A program made the translations under genes and the position numbers. A DNA stretch of 64,000 nt, from the NCBI RefSeq assembly GCF_021730395.1, contig NC_069371.1, positions 73,376,001 through 73,440,000 of the forward strand. Reading direction: 5' to 3'. This DNA is from Mercenaria mercenaria. Lineage: Eukaryota > Mollusca > Bivalvia > Venerida > Veneridae. The notes below the pieces were generated by a model. That model was not told where the DNA came from, ran no database searches, and saw only the letters and a program-made list of their open reading frames with translations. Of this stretch, positions 10,563 through 21,848 are shown piece by piece; within the stretch, counting starts at the first letter, position 1; each line of letters starts with the position of its first letter.

Positions 10563-12779
10563 TAACTCTGAAGCGGTCGTCGAAAATGAACTTTCCTTGA
10601 TTTCTATTCATTATAAAAAAGACATGTAAATGTTCTTTGTGTTACAGTAATTTGTACAAAAGCGAGCCCTAAATACAAGAGATGTTCTGAATCCAGAAGA
10701 ATATTTAGATGAGTTATACACTCTTTGTTTATTTGATATGAAATCGATGAAAACTTGCGACTTAATAAATTCTAAGCAGAAATTCAAATTGAAGTGTGTG
10801 AGATAAAAATTTCACTGAAACTTTTACTTTCCTCAATATATTTTTTGAAAGAAACATACTTTTTTGCCTGCTTATAATCATTTAAGTTTAATGTTAACAC
10901 ATATTACCCTTTAATTGGCGTCCATGTAACTTAAAGTTCTGCATGTAAGCATGTTTCTCAAAAATTACCTTTACCATACAAACTTAACACGTCTTCCGAC
11001 TGCCATCATTAGATGACCTCACGGGTTAAGTTACCTAACGCTAGCTTTCATTTGTCGAAATTATGCCCCTTTTTAACAGACTTTTTTTCAAAGAAAGCTT
11101 GTAAAGGAAACATTTTTAACAGGCATGTTTCGGAGACTAGTAGACTAAACGTTTACAAACTCAACCTTTTGCACACATCTGTGGCATCATGGGTAAGCTC
11201 ACAATGGCAGGCTAAGATTTTGAAAACTAAACTGAGAAATGTTTTTGAAAAACAGGTATGCATGTTTGTAAGGAGCTATTATACCACACTTCACCTTAAA
11301 TCTACGAAGTCAGTCCCCGTTTCATATTTTGGTAAAGTTTTAGTATGTAAGGTAGTATTATGGAGAAAATTATTTCAATAAGTCGAGCGCTCTGATTAGG
11401 CAGTTCTTATTAATAACCGCTTTCAAGAGACAATGCACATGCTTTCATGACTGAAAAAAAAAACAAAAAAACATTTGTCGACGATTTGTGGTTGAAGTAT
11501 TGTAAGAATTGGTATTTTGTCAAAATTTACAAACTACCCGCTTGTTTAACTGCTGGTGCTTATCCAAAGCCGGCAATCTCTGATCTACTTTTTGTAATAG
11601 CATACTGAATATATGTGGCAAAGGTTTTGGCAAATGATGAGTTTTCCGAGAAGTTAAAGGAACTGACAGGATCACTTATCTCTTGCAGTTTAAGAGTTCT
11701 ACTGGTCTATCAAACGTAAGAAGAAAGTTATTATTTTTGTATTTTGTTGCAGGGGCATTTTGTCAACTTGTAAATACCGATGTTTTAGCTCGCAATATGG
11801 CTAATATATATACTGAAATGAGCCGCGCCATGGAAAAACCAACATAGTGGGTTTTGCGACCAGCATGGATACAGACCAGCCTGCGCATCCGCGCAGTCTG
11901 GTCAGTATCCATGCTGTTCGCTTTCAAAGGCTATTGTAATTAGCGAAACCATTAGCGAACAGCATGGATCCTGACCAGACTGCGCGGATGCGCAGGCTGG
12001 TCTGGATCCATGCTGGTCGCAAACCCACTATGTTGGTTTTCTCATGGCACGGCTCAGATATTTTCATTAATTAGATTCCCGTTCTTCCCGATCATTTCTT
12101 TTTAACTTGCATCCTTAATACCTATTTTCAGCTATTTTTTTCGTGTTCAGTTCCATGTATGCATGTATGTATTGCTACCTGTCTTAAGTACTGTAAGATC
12201 TGTTATTAAATAACTATAAAATTATTAGCCCTTAAACACAGCATTTGCCTCGTACAATAATACAAATGCCTCCTCTATAACCTTGCCCCGGGCCGAAAAG
12301 TGATATAGATTTAAAGCCCGCATTTTAAGGAATTTCGCTAAAGCCGGTACTTAGGTGTGGGGTTTGTAGGGTGTTACACGTATCTTTACCTCTCATGAAC
12401 AGACTCATCAAACTGAGTCTGCTGCTAGTACATTAGTTGCGTTCTGTGCGTCAAAGGACCATCTTATAGACTGGTCCCATACATGGTTCTTGGATGACAG
12501 CTTCTGTATGAATAGAACTGGAACCACTGCTTTACACTTGCATGCATGATAGTCAGACACGACTAACTGGGTCTGAACACTTGGCATTTTTCAACATGTA
12601 TAAGTGTTTCGATTCCATGCCTCATATTTTTTATTTTGATATAATTTAGATGTGAAAACAAACAGTTTAGACTTTTAGTCCTATCTGGCGCCATGTAATG
12701 TGTTGGCGCGCCGTAAACCCAAACCAAATCAAACCTTAAAGATTGGAAGTATATAAATCGTTGAATAGTTGCATTTGTT
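10563..12779. other. Intergenic stretch, mostly unrecognised
   Basis: Apart from the foldback element at 11819-12056, nothing supported is seen. An open frame at 11013-11381 shows no domain or codon pattern I recognise. A CATGAACAGACTCATCAAAC word near 12395 matches one near 8917 and is probably a scrap of a dispersed repeat. Confidence 0.4.
11819..12056. mobile_element. Foldback MITE (TGAGCCGCGCCATG family), copy 1
   Basis: A 238-bp near-perfect palindrome: the left arm TGAGCCGCGCCATGGAAAAA, ACATAGTGGG, GACCAGCATGGAT and GCGCATCCGCGCAGTCTGGT is mirrored by the right arm ending CTCATGGCACGGCTCA. A short loop (about 11921-11950) separates the arms. Copies at 34347-34583 and 36793-37002. It encodes only spurious Asp/Pro/Gln-rich short frames. 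No transposase; superfamily unknown. Confidence 0.88.
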
Positions 12780-14183
12780 TTACGATAACATCCGTGAAAG
12801 TCGTTCATAGTATTTTCCTTTGGTTGATTTTATAAGTTCTTCTATCTCGTCTTGGCTAACTTCGGTGGATGGAGATAAAAGTCCAATTTGTGTCAGTATC
12901 TTCAACTTCGTTGTCCTGTATATTCTATCCTGTAACAACAATTTATCATACTGTTCTTGACTGACGCCTGGTGTTCTCAATCTTGCACGGCACGTGCACA
13001 GAACCATTATCATCTTTTCTATATCATCCCTAAACTCGCTGTAAGCTTCAAATATCTTTGGTATTGTAAGAATAGCATGCATTGCGATTTTTACTTTGCT
13101 GCAATAGAAAATCATCGCTGGTCCGGAACTTAACATATTACTTAAGATATGTATTAACTTCTTGTTCTCGTGCAGTCCTACGCGACCACGTAATAAGTTT
13201 CTCGATGGCAGCATAAAGTTTGGGAGAACATTCGCCAACAAACAATTTCTTAAAAAATTTATACTACACTGTAGAACGTCTAGAATGTTTTCGTTTCTAC
13301 TGAAATACGGGCTATGGTGACGGTCACATACCCATAAAATTACATTTTTCATCAGGTATGACGTCATTTCGTTACATATAGGTTTTAGAACAGTTCTTGT
13401 AATAAGTTTTAAAAGTATATAAACTTTTAACTCAGGTTGACTTAAAGACAATATGAGGAATAGCTCCGCCTTGGTGTAACTCACTCGCCATTCCAAATAT
13501 TTATCCGCGCTTAGATTGTTACCAACTGGAACAGCGTGAGCCTCGATTTCAGAAATATCCAATCTATTTTTAAATCCACACCATGTATGTTCCGATCTCT
13601 GACTCGGCCAATTTCTACTATCAGTTGGAAGGAAACAGTTGAAAGAAACGACTCTATCAATAGACAGGTATCCATTGCTTACAGGTGATGAAGGTCCACT
13701 TTTTGCCTGGGCTGTAAAGCCAGGTAGCCATATTGTAGTCTCCTTTATATTCTCTGTGAATTTTATACTCGAAATATATTTCTCACCTTTAGAATTTTCA
13801 AAGAGTGAATCAGCAATTTCTTCTTTTAGACAATTTCCATTTTGCTTCAACAGTTTCAGCTTTGCGTATCCTGGAGGGGTTTCTTCATTCTCCACTTTAA
13901 ATAGTGTTATTTGGCTCGAACCGTCAAAATGCTCGGGTTCATTGGAGCAAATTACGTGTTTTACAATGTGCATGTGATCAATGTCACTTTCAAAATACCG
14001 GGCAGTTCCCTCAGCCTTACCGCCAGTGGTAAATCTTGTACATGGTCCATCTTTATTATTTCTGTTAGAAATTTTGTCCAGTTCCCTATACGTCCCTTGT
14101 CTACATTTAACCATAGCTGCGCCGTACCCCATTTTGTCCATCGCGTTTGACAATAATGCCGACAGCGTTGACCTTTTTGTCAT
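12780..14183 (-). CDS. Mab-21 domain / cGAS-like nucleotidyltransferase-fold protein
   Basis: 467-aa uninterrupted frame in one exon. The start chosen is ATG 14183; a splice acceptor (TTTTTTAACAG ending at 14200) lies just upstream, so an untranslated 5' exon is likely and the longer open frame above it is intronic. N-terminal nucleotidyltransferase core: GGKAEG at residues 54-59 (position of the GS-type motif) followed by ESDIDHM with SDID at 66-69, matching the metal-binding D-x-D of Mab-21 and cGAS-like receptors. GPSSPV lies near 163. The C-terminal Mab-21 helical domain has LEWRVSYTKAELFLILSLSQ (240-259), ELKVYILLKLI and SYLMKNVILWVCDRH (285-299). Family members are regulators or nucleic-acid sensors that make cyclic dinucleotides; which applies here is not shown. 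Both catalytic aspartates of DID are present, so activity is plausible. Confidence 0.85.
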   Translation of the reverse strand: MTKRSTLSALLSNAMDKMGYGAAMVKCRQGTYRELDKISNRNNKDGPCTRFTTGGKAEGTARYFESDIDHMHIVKHVICSNEPEHFDGSSQITLFKVENEETPPGYAKLKLLKQNGNCLKEEIADSLFENSKGEKYISSIKFTENIKETTIWLPGFTAQAKSGPSSPVSNGYLSIDRVVSFNCFLPTDSRNWPSQRSEHTWCGFKNRLDISEIEAHAVPVGNNLSADKYLEWRVSYTKAELFLILSLSQPELKVYILLKLITRTVLKPICNEMTSYLMKNVILWVCDRHHSPYFSRNENILDVLQCSINFLRNCLLANVLPNFMLPSRNLLRGRVGLHENKKLIHILSNMLSSGPAMIFYCSKVKIAMHAILTIPKIFEAYSEFRDDIEKMIMVLCTCRARLRTPGVSQEQYDKLLLQDRIYRTTKLKILTQIGLLSPSTEVSQDEIEELIKSTKGKYYERLSRMLS

Positions 14184-16559
14184 TCTTGTTATTCTTGTAC
14201 TGTTAAAAAAGAACAGAACGTGTGTACATGTACATGGATGCATATGTATAACATGATTTTTCTAGTCCCAATCCGTGACTCTAGTTACCTTCCCAGGCGG
14301 TCCGTCCACAGATTGTATTATCAGACAGTGATAAGAGTTGGACTAGATTTTACCTAATGGTACTAACCCAAATATCCAAATGATTGCCCGATTTTACATC
14401 GCAATAATGTATGATTTGCCGCTTTGCCTATCTCGCAAGATCAGCACACATCGGTACATGCCGGATTATAGACCCGGCTAGGAAGACAAACGAAAGCCTA
14501 GACAGTAGCCCGCAGTGAAATGGCGTACGCCGCAAAAGTGAACCGAATTGGTCCATAATTATGCGTATATACAAAACTAAGCTTATTTTTTTTTTTTAAA
14601 TTTCATGGTCCTGGTTTTTGCATTATTTATTGTACTTTAATGTATCTATAAGTAGACGTGTGGGATACGCATACAACTGCATTACGAAGACCAGAAATGC
14701 TACAAACACGGAAACGCAAAATTTCTTTGGAAAAAATTCATGACTGCATAGCTATATTTAGAAATTGCGTATTAAATTTTAAATTACTGCGTGCAGAATT
14801 TAACAACAAAGGGAAATGGTACAAAATAAGATAAGAATGATGTACGTACCACAATTCTTATTTCTGTATCGTTTTAGTCAGTCTAGCTTTTAAAAATAAA
14901 AATATGTGTACAAAAATTCATACCAAAGTTAATGTTTTCCTCCAAATAATATTGTGTAATATATATGTCATGCGAACGAGTTCAGTTTACTTCCCGAACT
15001 AATTTACAAAAGTGCCCACTTAAGATATACTCCGCAACATCCGCATTGAGCGCGGTCGATGAAGTGCATTTTGATACATTTTATTGAAAATAACTTTTAC
15101 TTTCGATCTTGAATACGAGATCCGGTCTAATTTTATTTTTCTTCCGCTAACACCTTACTTTTTGATATATTGAATTAGAAACCTCACTATAGAGGAATTA
15201 AAATATGTATGTAGAGGTAAATTCACAGGAAAGATATATACAGTATATACCTCATTCTCGCATACCAGAGGTCTACCGTGGTTCCCCTTTTTGACGAACA
15301 TCTGATGGATGAGAATGTATATGCCTAGGTTGAAATATTAAGGTGCTTGCTCAACGCACGTCTAGTTAATGTAGTTCTCTGCACGTTTGATATAAATATG
15401 TTTTTCTACAGCGTAGAATATTATTAAATCATTTCTTTTTCAACGCATGATTGTATCTGAAGGAAATTCATTCAATAGAAAAAATAGGGTCATATTCTTG
15501 ATTTTTAGACCGATCATCGGAAATACTTGCCCTCGGGTTAATTGTCACAATGGATTTCAATGGGAAAATCGCATGTTTCGATGACATTTTTGCCTATAGA
15601 AGAAGTTCCACGCCGTTATTATTACAGAATTACCTAGACAGTTTTGTATTTTCAGTCAAATGGCTAAATAAAATGCATTGGTCTGTGTTTTTATTTTTTC
15701 TCAATTCGATTTTGCATTGCTGTCTATTGTACATCATTATTTGAATTATTTTACATCAAAATTTATCTATAGCATTAAGAACATCAGTAGCGCTGACAAT
15801 TTAACATTTTTGCACTGATTACACCAAATAGTGATTAGTCAGTGTTACATGTGAAGTAGTCCAAAATGTAGTTCCATGCTGTTGGTGAAATCTGGTATAA
15901 CGAATTATCAGATATAATTTTGCTTATTGTATTGAGAAAAGATCTAGACCATTTTCATTGTGAATTTCCAGGTTTTAGTTTTATTCACTGAGAAAATGTC
16001 TAAATACGCGTAATTGCTAAACGGTAATTTTCATGGGAGCGTTTTCAGAGTGATTTTTTTCAGAGCAGATTATTTTTTTTATATGTAGCATAACGTCTGA
16101 ATATTTTTATTATTTTTAGAAAGAAGACATGCTATACTAAATACCTATAATGTGGTTTTCTTATCAATGAAATGCTCTAAAGTACTGAAAATTAGGTATC
16201 AATATGTTATTGTTTATATGAAATAAAGAAGGAACTGAATCGGTATAATGTAACCTTAATACATGGGATAGAATATATTCCCGGTAACGCGTACCTATGC
16301 TTCTTATAACGGCTACCAGGTATTGTTTTAGGTTTTCCAGATAACTGACGTTACGCCGTCACTTCCGGCTGATCAAACTTACATAGGTTTAGTATTAAAA
16401 TCCACTTAAAATAAACTGTTTTAAGAACGTGGAATAATTATGAAATCAGCGTATTAATAAATTTATACATTATTTCATTGCCAGATGAAAGTAACAAAGG
16501 TTTAGAAAAACAATGGAAATCTTTGATTTTGTAGTTTGTAACGCGACACCCTACGAATG

Positions 16560-16835
16560 TCCAGTGATGACTTCGCATTTCACCTTTTCCATTTCCTGTT
16601 TCTCATTTCTTAGTTATACGCTATGAAACATATAGACACTAAGAAATGTGAAGAGAGAAATGTGAATTTTACATTTCACACTGCACACCTCGTTTTCGAT
16701 ACAAAAATTAAGAAATATGAAATTAACATTTCTTAATTCTCATCTCATAGTTTCTATATGTTTCATAGCGTATAACAAGAAATTAAAAATAGGAAACTGG
16801 AATGGCCCAGTGAAACGTGAAGTGATACTGAATTT
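16560..16835. mobile_element. Foldback element around TTATACGCTATGAAACATAT
   Basis: The left arm contains CTTAGTTATACGCTATGAAA and the right arm TTTCATAGCGTATAACAAG. AAGAAATG/CATTTCTT words and outer CAGTGATGACTTCGC / GAAGTGATACTG words are also mirrored. The arms are interrupted by AT-rich sequence with further GAAATGTGAA-type inverted words. No coding potential. Probably a MITE; ends not fixed. Confidence 0.6.
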
Positions 16836-16870
16836 GATTTTTGAGAATAGTGTGACATTTATTTATAAAG

Positions 16871-16946
16871 TCACAATATGTTCATTGTAAAAATGTCACA
16901 ATATGTTCATTGTAAAATTGTCATAATATGTTCATTGTAAAAATGC
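16871..16946. repeat. 25-bp tandem repeat, three units
   Basis: Three consecutive units of TCACAATATGTTCATTGTAA plus AAATG, with single substitutions in the third. Confidence 0.85.
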
Positions 16947-18331
16947 CTCGTTTTACCCACTGACAGGTGCTCGAAACTACAGCTCTCTGATTGGTCAGTT
17001 AGAATTTTTGTCAATGATGTCATATCAATATCATGAGCATAACGCCAGAGTGTAATCAGAGGCACATTTGGTTATTATTTTAAATATTTTCTGAACTTTG
17101 AATTTTATGGGCTAGAGATGAATTCGATGTTCTCCTGTCTGAACAATACCGCTTGACAATACCCGACTTTATACAAATTTTATATGGAACGCCTGGTTAT
17201 TTTCCACTGTTTAAAACAATTTCAGTACCTAAAATTTAATAAAAAATGATATGTGTCACATGTGCCATACATGTATGGCACAAGCATCATGAAGATGATC
17301 TTAAGTTAAAGTACGTAAAACGTTAGCCTTTTCTTATCAAAACATAGGTTATCAGAGCCAAGAAAGATCGGTCAGAATATAGAAGAGAAATGTAGCCAGA
17401 CTATAAGAATGTGTTCAGCGCCATTTAGCGCCGCCTAGCGGAATATCAAGGACGACTCTCGGAAAAGTGATCGCATACACGTACAAACCTATTCAAAGGG
17501 TTATTTTAGACTTTTATAAATGGCAAAAGCTGGAGATGAAAAGGCGCAGATATTTGCGTTAATTCTTTTCAAAATCCTGAACCAACTGTGCCTCTGCAAA
17601 ATGCAATAATTAGAAAGAATGTAGTTCTGGCTACCATTACTTAAATGACGCTGTTTTTATTTTCTGATGGTCGCGTCCATTAAGTTATGGCGAAACCACA
17701 TTTGGTTTACTAACCAGTATCAAACCGCAACATCTCGCACAGTCTCTCGTGAGAAACTGATGACGTCATGCAACAGTTCAGAGCATGTTGTTATTTTTGA
17801 AAATCAAAATCAAAATTTCATTTATTTATGAATTTATTTTAATCATAAACATAACCATTTTCAATAAAATTCATAAAAAAACATACCTTAGAGAAGGTTT
17901 AAGTTCTCAGAAAAGGTCAATAAATAACGATTCTATACCGCCTATTGGTTTTCAAATTAAGAGTACCCTGATCAGGTGACAACTGCAATGGCGGACAAAA
18001 TATTGCAGACAGGGGTACCAATTTGAAACTTGTGTGTATAACTTGTGTTCGAATTATGTTGCATGGATTAGATTGAAAATGGATTAGAAACATTTTAAAG
18101 TAAAAGGTTAGTTCATTGCATTTCATTTGATGAAATTATAGCGTGGCAGACTTTTGGCACGACTTCTGGTTAGGTTTCAGTAGGGGATTCGTTAAACTCA
18201 GAGATCCGTAACAGCATATAAACATCTCTGAGCTGAATTGTTTTAGCTAAAAAGAATGTAGTTCATTCTGTTTAATCATATGCATGTAAATACCGGGTTC
18301 ATTCGTCTAACGTTTTTGAAACCACAGAAAT

Positions 18332-19448
18332 TTAATATTTCCAGTCAAAAGTTCTATTTATCATATTAAAGAACATCTTATTTCGAGGCCTGAAAAAAGC
18401 TTCAAGCTTAACTCTCAAGTCCTCTTTAATAACTGGATGGGGCATTCCTTTCTTAGCCTCAAGACAGTTAATTTTGCCATCACGTGATGATAGACAATAT
18501 TTATGTTTGGTTGCATTATAAAACAAAACTGTCCGGAGTAAAGTAACGATCTACCCCTAGAAAATCTTCCAACTTGTTTAACTCATCAGCTGGATTTTTC
18601 ACAAAATTTAGACCATCAATGATTAAAATCTGTTTCAAACTAAAATTATCTATCCAGGCTTTCATGTGTCTTTGATAATTTGAAACAATAATAAGTCGAG
18701 AATCTTTGTCAATTTCTTTATTTCTTCCTGTCGTCACTGCCTCTTCAAATGACGCATTTCCAATTCTAAATTTTGCCTGATGTTTCCACATCACATATTG
18801 TGACATAGCCCTGTCTATAGGTTCTCTAACCATGATAAGTATTTTCATCGAAGGGTCAAATTTCCGTATTTTTTCGGCAATTCCCGGTGTGAAAAAATAT
18901 TCGGTTGACTTGGAAATGGTGATTTGGTTATGATAGCTACATGGCATTAGATTTCTGTACCAGTCATATGGTTTCTCATAATAATGATTAAAATATCTGG
19001 TATCAGGCCTAATATACCTTGGAGAAAGCAGTGGATGCGCCTTTAAAAAGTCCATCAAGGCCGTAGTACCTCCTTTTGTCATGCCAACTAAAATTGCTTT
19101 CGGAAATTGTTTCGTCATGCAAAATGTTTTCATTGTATTCTGTTTTGTATACGAGTCATTTGCGCTTTTGGTTTCGCTAAAAGCCCTTTTTGTACAGTTA
19201 CAAGTAATTTTCACTTGCTGTTCTCTGAAATTATCTCCCCATTTAGTTGATCTTCCAGATTCTGTTTGTGCACGAATGAACGTAAATTTGGACATCGTTT
19301 TTGAACTAATGGAATACACTACGTAACTGCTCGAATCTGTTGCGTATAAAATCTTCAATACAAACACAAAAGTCAGTAAAATAAGAAATAGCCAAATGCC
19401 CAGTCGTTTTCTTGTTACTGCTTGCATGTTTAGTTTTGTATCTTTCAA
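18332..19448 (-). CDS. Heparan sulfate glucosamine 3-O-sulfotransferase-like protein, one frameshift
   Basis: Family role (known): Golgi enzyme moving sulfate from PAPS to the 3-OH of glucosamine in heparan sulfate. From ATG 19448 the protein has a short cytosolic N-terminus, one membrane segment (about residues 17-36, LGIWLFLILLTFVFVLKIL), a stem, then the sulfotransferase domain: 5'-phosphosulfate loop KAILVGMTKGGTTAL (117-131), DWYRNLMP, 3'-phosphate motif ILIMVREPIDRAMSQY (203-218), and C-terminal CLEAKKGMPHPVI and RPRNKMFFNMI blocks. Residues 141-154 (SPRYIRPDTRYFNH) align with the family's E-x-H-F-F-D stretch but have Asp, Arg and Asn at the Glu, His and Asp positions, so catalysis or substrate choice may differ. 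Near 18527 the frame shifts by one base (AGTTTTGTTTTATAAT): one base fewer gives a continuous 371-aa product ending at 18332. It could be an assembly error or a young pseudogene. Single coding exon. Confidence 0.82.
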
Positions 19449-20227
19449 AACTGTCTTACCACAATGCGTAAGAATATAGCCGTGTCTTGGTTTGCTGCAC
19501 TGCCAAAGTCTTGTATGTGTAGAAATGTCTAGGATACAACTTTATGTCTCATTAAAGAACATGCATTACGGTAACTAAATTTTTCAGACTTTATAGAATA
19601 TTTTACCATATTTATTAAGGTAAACGATAGCGTGTTAAGTATGTAGTATACCTTCTCGTAAGTCCTAACTTTAGCGCTTCCGGTGAGGCATACTAGTATG
19701 CGCGCATTCAAATTATGTGGTATACTACCCCATTAAAAGCGATCTTCATGGTTACCCTGTGGATATTGTCCAACTTCTTTGTTTTACTTTCTTACTTCCA
19801 TCTTCTGATATTGTCAGTTTTCCTTTGTTTACTTTCTAACTTCTGCCAATTGGATCTTGTCCCTTTTTTCACCTTTTGGATACTGTCCTGTAACTTTCTC
19901 GCTGTGTATCTTACTTTATTCACTCTTTCATTTATATTCTCATTTTACTGTCGGTTACTTTGAATCTCTCTCCTTTAGAAGATTGAAAATTCTTTTGATA
20001 TGTTTTGCTAGCAATGTCCATGTGTGATGCTACAGATGCATTGTCGCTGTTCCTGTACAACAAAAACAAAAAAGGTATATGAATGAAAGGAAATATACTT
20101 GACCAGAGAAATTTATTCCGCGAAACTTCTAAATGCTTTTATATCTCCAATATCAATCTGAAATATTTTAAGCTATTACAGTTATACCAATAGTACAGAC
20201 CATTATCCTATAAAGTTATTTTTGTTA

Positions 20228-20360
20228 GGTTTAACGTCGCACCGACATTATTATAGCTCATATAGCGACTTTCCAGCTTTGATGGCGGAGGAAGACCCCA
20301 GGTAACCCTCCGTGCATTATTTTATCACGGGCGGGCACCTTGGTAGAACCACCGACCTTT
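20228..20360 (-). mobile_element. SINE-like repeat
   Basis: TTTAACGTCGCACCGACATT, GCGACTTTCCAGCTTTGATG, GGAGGAAGACCCCAGGTAAC, and GGTAGAACCACCGACCTT in order. Matches the reverse complement of the poly(A)-tailed copy at 25774-25898, which sets its orientation to minus. Confidence 0.7.
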
Positions 20361-20835
20361 TTTCTAAAGTCAAAATATGATATTAAAACATATGGCACGT
20401 TAAAAAAAAAATCTTAAAATTAACGTGAAATGCCCGGTTCCCTTTAATTATGGTAAAATATCTCAAAAGTAAGCACACGGACCTATACATTTTATTTCAC
20501 CAAATTATAGGCCATGTGTTTATTTACAACTGTGAGAAGTTTCATCAAAATTTACATTGTAGAAAAAATTCTATTCGCGAAAATGTTACGAAAGTTATGA
20601 TTTTCCCGTATACTCCCATTATGAAATATTGCGTGAGGTCCAAATTTTTCAAACCAGCCTAGCAAAAAATCAAGCACACGACCCTGTCTTTTTTATTTGC
20701 TGAATTTTCTAGGTAAATTTTGAAGTTTTAAAACAATGGAGTTTAATGAAATTCTACATTGTAGAAAAAAATTTGATCCAAACATGCAGAACTACCTTAA
20801 TTGAGAACAGACAAATAGTTGCCTCTTTTATTTAT

Positions 20836-20858
20836 GCATCATCATCATCATCATCATC

Positions 20859-20921
<63 letters not shown>
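20836..20921. repeat. (ATC)n microsatellite with CAC interruption
   Basis: About 28 trinucleotides of ATC/CAT interrupted by CACCACCACCACCAC in the middle. Confidence 0.95.
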
Positions 20922-21046
20922 TATCATCGATATTATTGTTAGAGTAAGAATTGCTGCTGTTGATGTTTTTGTTTGTTTCTATTCAAATTTGGGAGCTTTA
21001 TGCGAATCGATTATTTGTACCATCCTCTGACGGTTGTTTACCCTTA

Positions 21047-21249
21047 TCATGCTGGACACGGTTGATTCTGCCTTTGCGACCAGTGTAGAGCATGATCAGC
21101 CTGCACATCCGTGCAGTCTGATCAAGATCTGCACTGTTTGCCTTTCGGTCAGTATCTTTTTTGTATGCACCCTTGTTAACAGTTAATGGTATTGTCCAAA
21201 TTCAAAGATGGACAATTTCATTATAGAAATTAAGCAAAGTTAGGGTTAA
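21047..21249 (+). mobile_element. TTAA-type MITE, copy 4
   Basis: Starts TTTACCCTTATCATGCTGGA and ends AGCAAAGTTAGGGTTAA. The interior has TTTGCGACCAGTGTAGAGCA and CAGCCTGCACATCCGTGCAG. The best preserved plus-orientation copy here. Confidence 0.8.
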
Positions 21250-21479
21250 GTTAAACGCAAAAGGTCTATTTTTCGATATTAATAAAAATTGTAGAAAATT
21301 CCAATCTAATGAACTTAACTTATTAAATATATACATATATACTACATGTTTGTGTAGAGCTATATTCACAAATAAATATCACACACAACAGTTATATGTT
21401 AAAAAAAATCTCCCATTCTTTTCTGTGGTGTGCTTAGCTATACATGTATTAGGTGAGTGTAATATTTTAAACCTAACAC

Positions 21480-21533
21480 ACTGTTTATTCATACATTTAT
21501 TTATTTATTTATTTATTTATTTATATTTTCAGA
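21480..21533. repeat. (TTTA)n microsatellite
   Basis: A run of TTTA units (core about 21497-21526) with flanking near-matches. Confidence 0.85.
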
Positions 21534-21848
21534 TGGAGTTTGGTGTAATACATATTTAATCACACATACATTTATCACACTACATCTTCTTATATATACA
21601 TAATAAAATAAACTTTCAACATACCGAACGTTAGACTATATCCATCCTCTACGAATTTTCATTAAAATCTCGTGGGAAAAAAAATGAAAGAAATATAAAA
21701 AGTCAACTTCCGCTAACAGACAAAAACTGACCGTAAATATAAAAAGGATATTAAACCTTTATTTGTAGTTAACAGGCTAGTTCCTGTTCGATAATCCATA
21801 CAAATCTTTCAAAAGCATTAAAATTGACCAGGTTTTATACGGTTAGAA

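Larger units (their letters stand above)
14184..18331. other. Intergenic / 5' region of the Mab-21-like gene
   Basis: The part just above 14199 is the intron leading to an unseen 5' exon. Otherwise I see AT-rich sequence, the foldback at 16560-16835 and a short tandem repeat at 16871-16946. No exon could be supported; frames at 15550 and 17785 look random. Confidence 0.4.
19449..21046. other. Intergenic stretch, low-complexity tracts
   Basis: 19715-19965 is a pyrimidine-rich tract on the plus strand with loosely repeated ACTTTCTTACTTC/ATATTGTC words. A SINE-like copy is at 20228-20360, and (ATC)n at 20836-20921. 20440-20780 has two similar segments, each beginning with AAGCACACG-like words and containing TACATTGTAGAAAAAA. 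No gene seen. Confidence 0.45.

Noticed and set aside
11013-11381. 122-codon plus-strand frame
   Set aside because: No recognisable domain, no splice context, surrounding AT-rich sequence; compatible with chance.
19715-19963. 82-codon hydrophobic frame resembling a membrane protein
   Set aside because: It follows from a pyrimidine-rich low-complexity tract read on the T-rich strand.
20746-21030. Frame with a long serine run
   Set aside because: Produced by the (ATC)n microsatellite.
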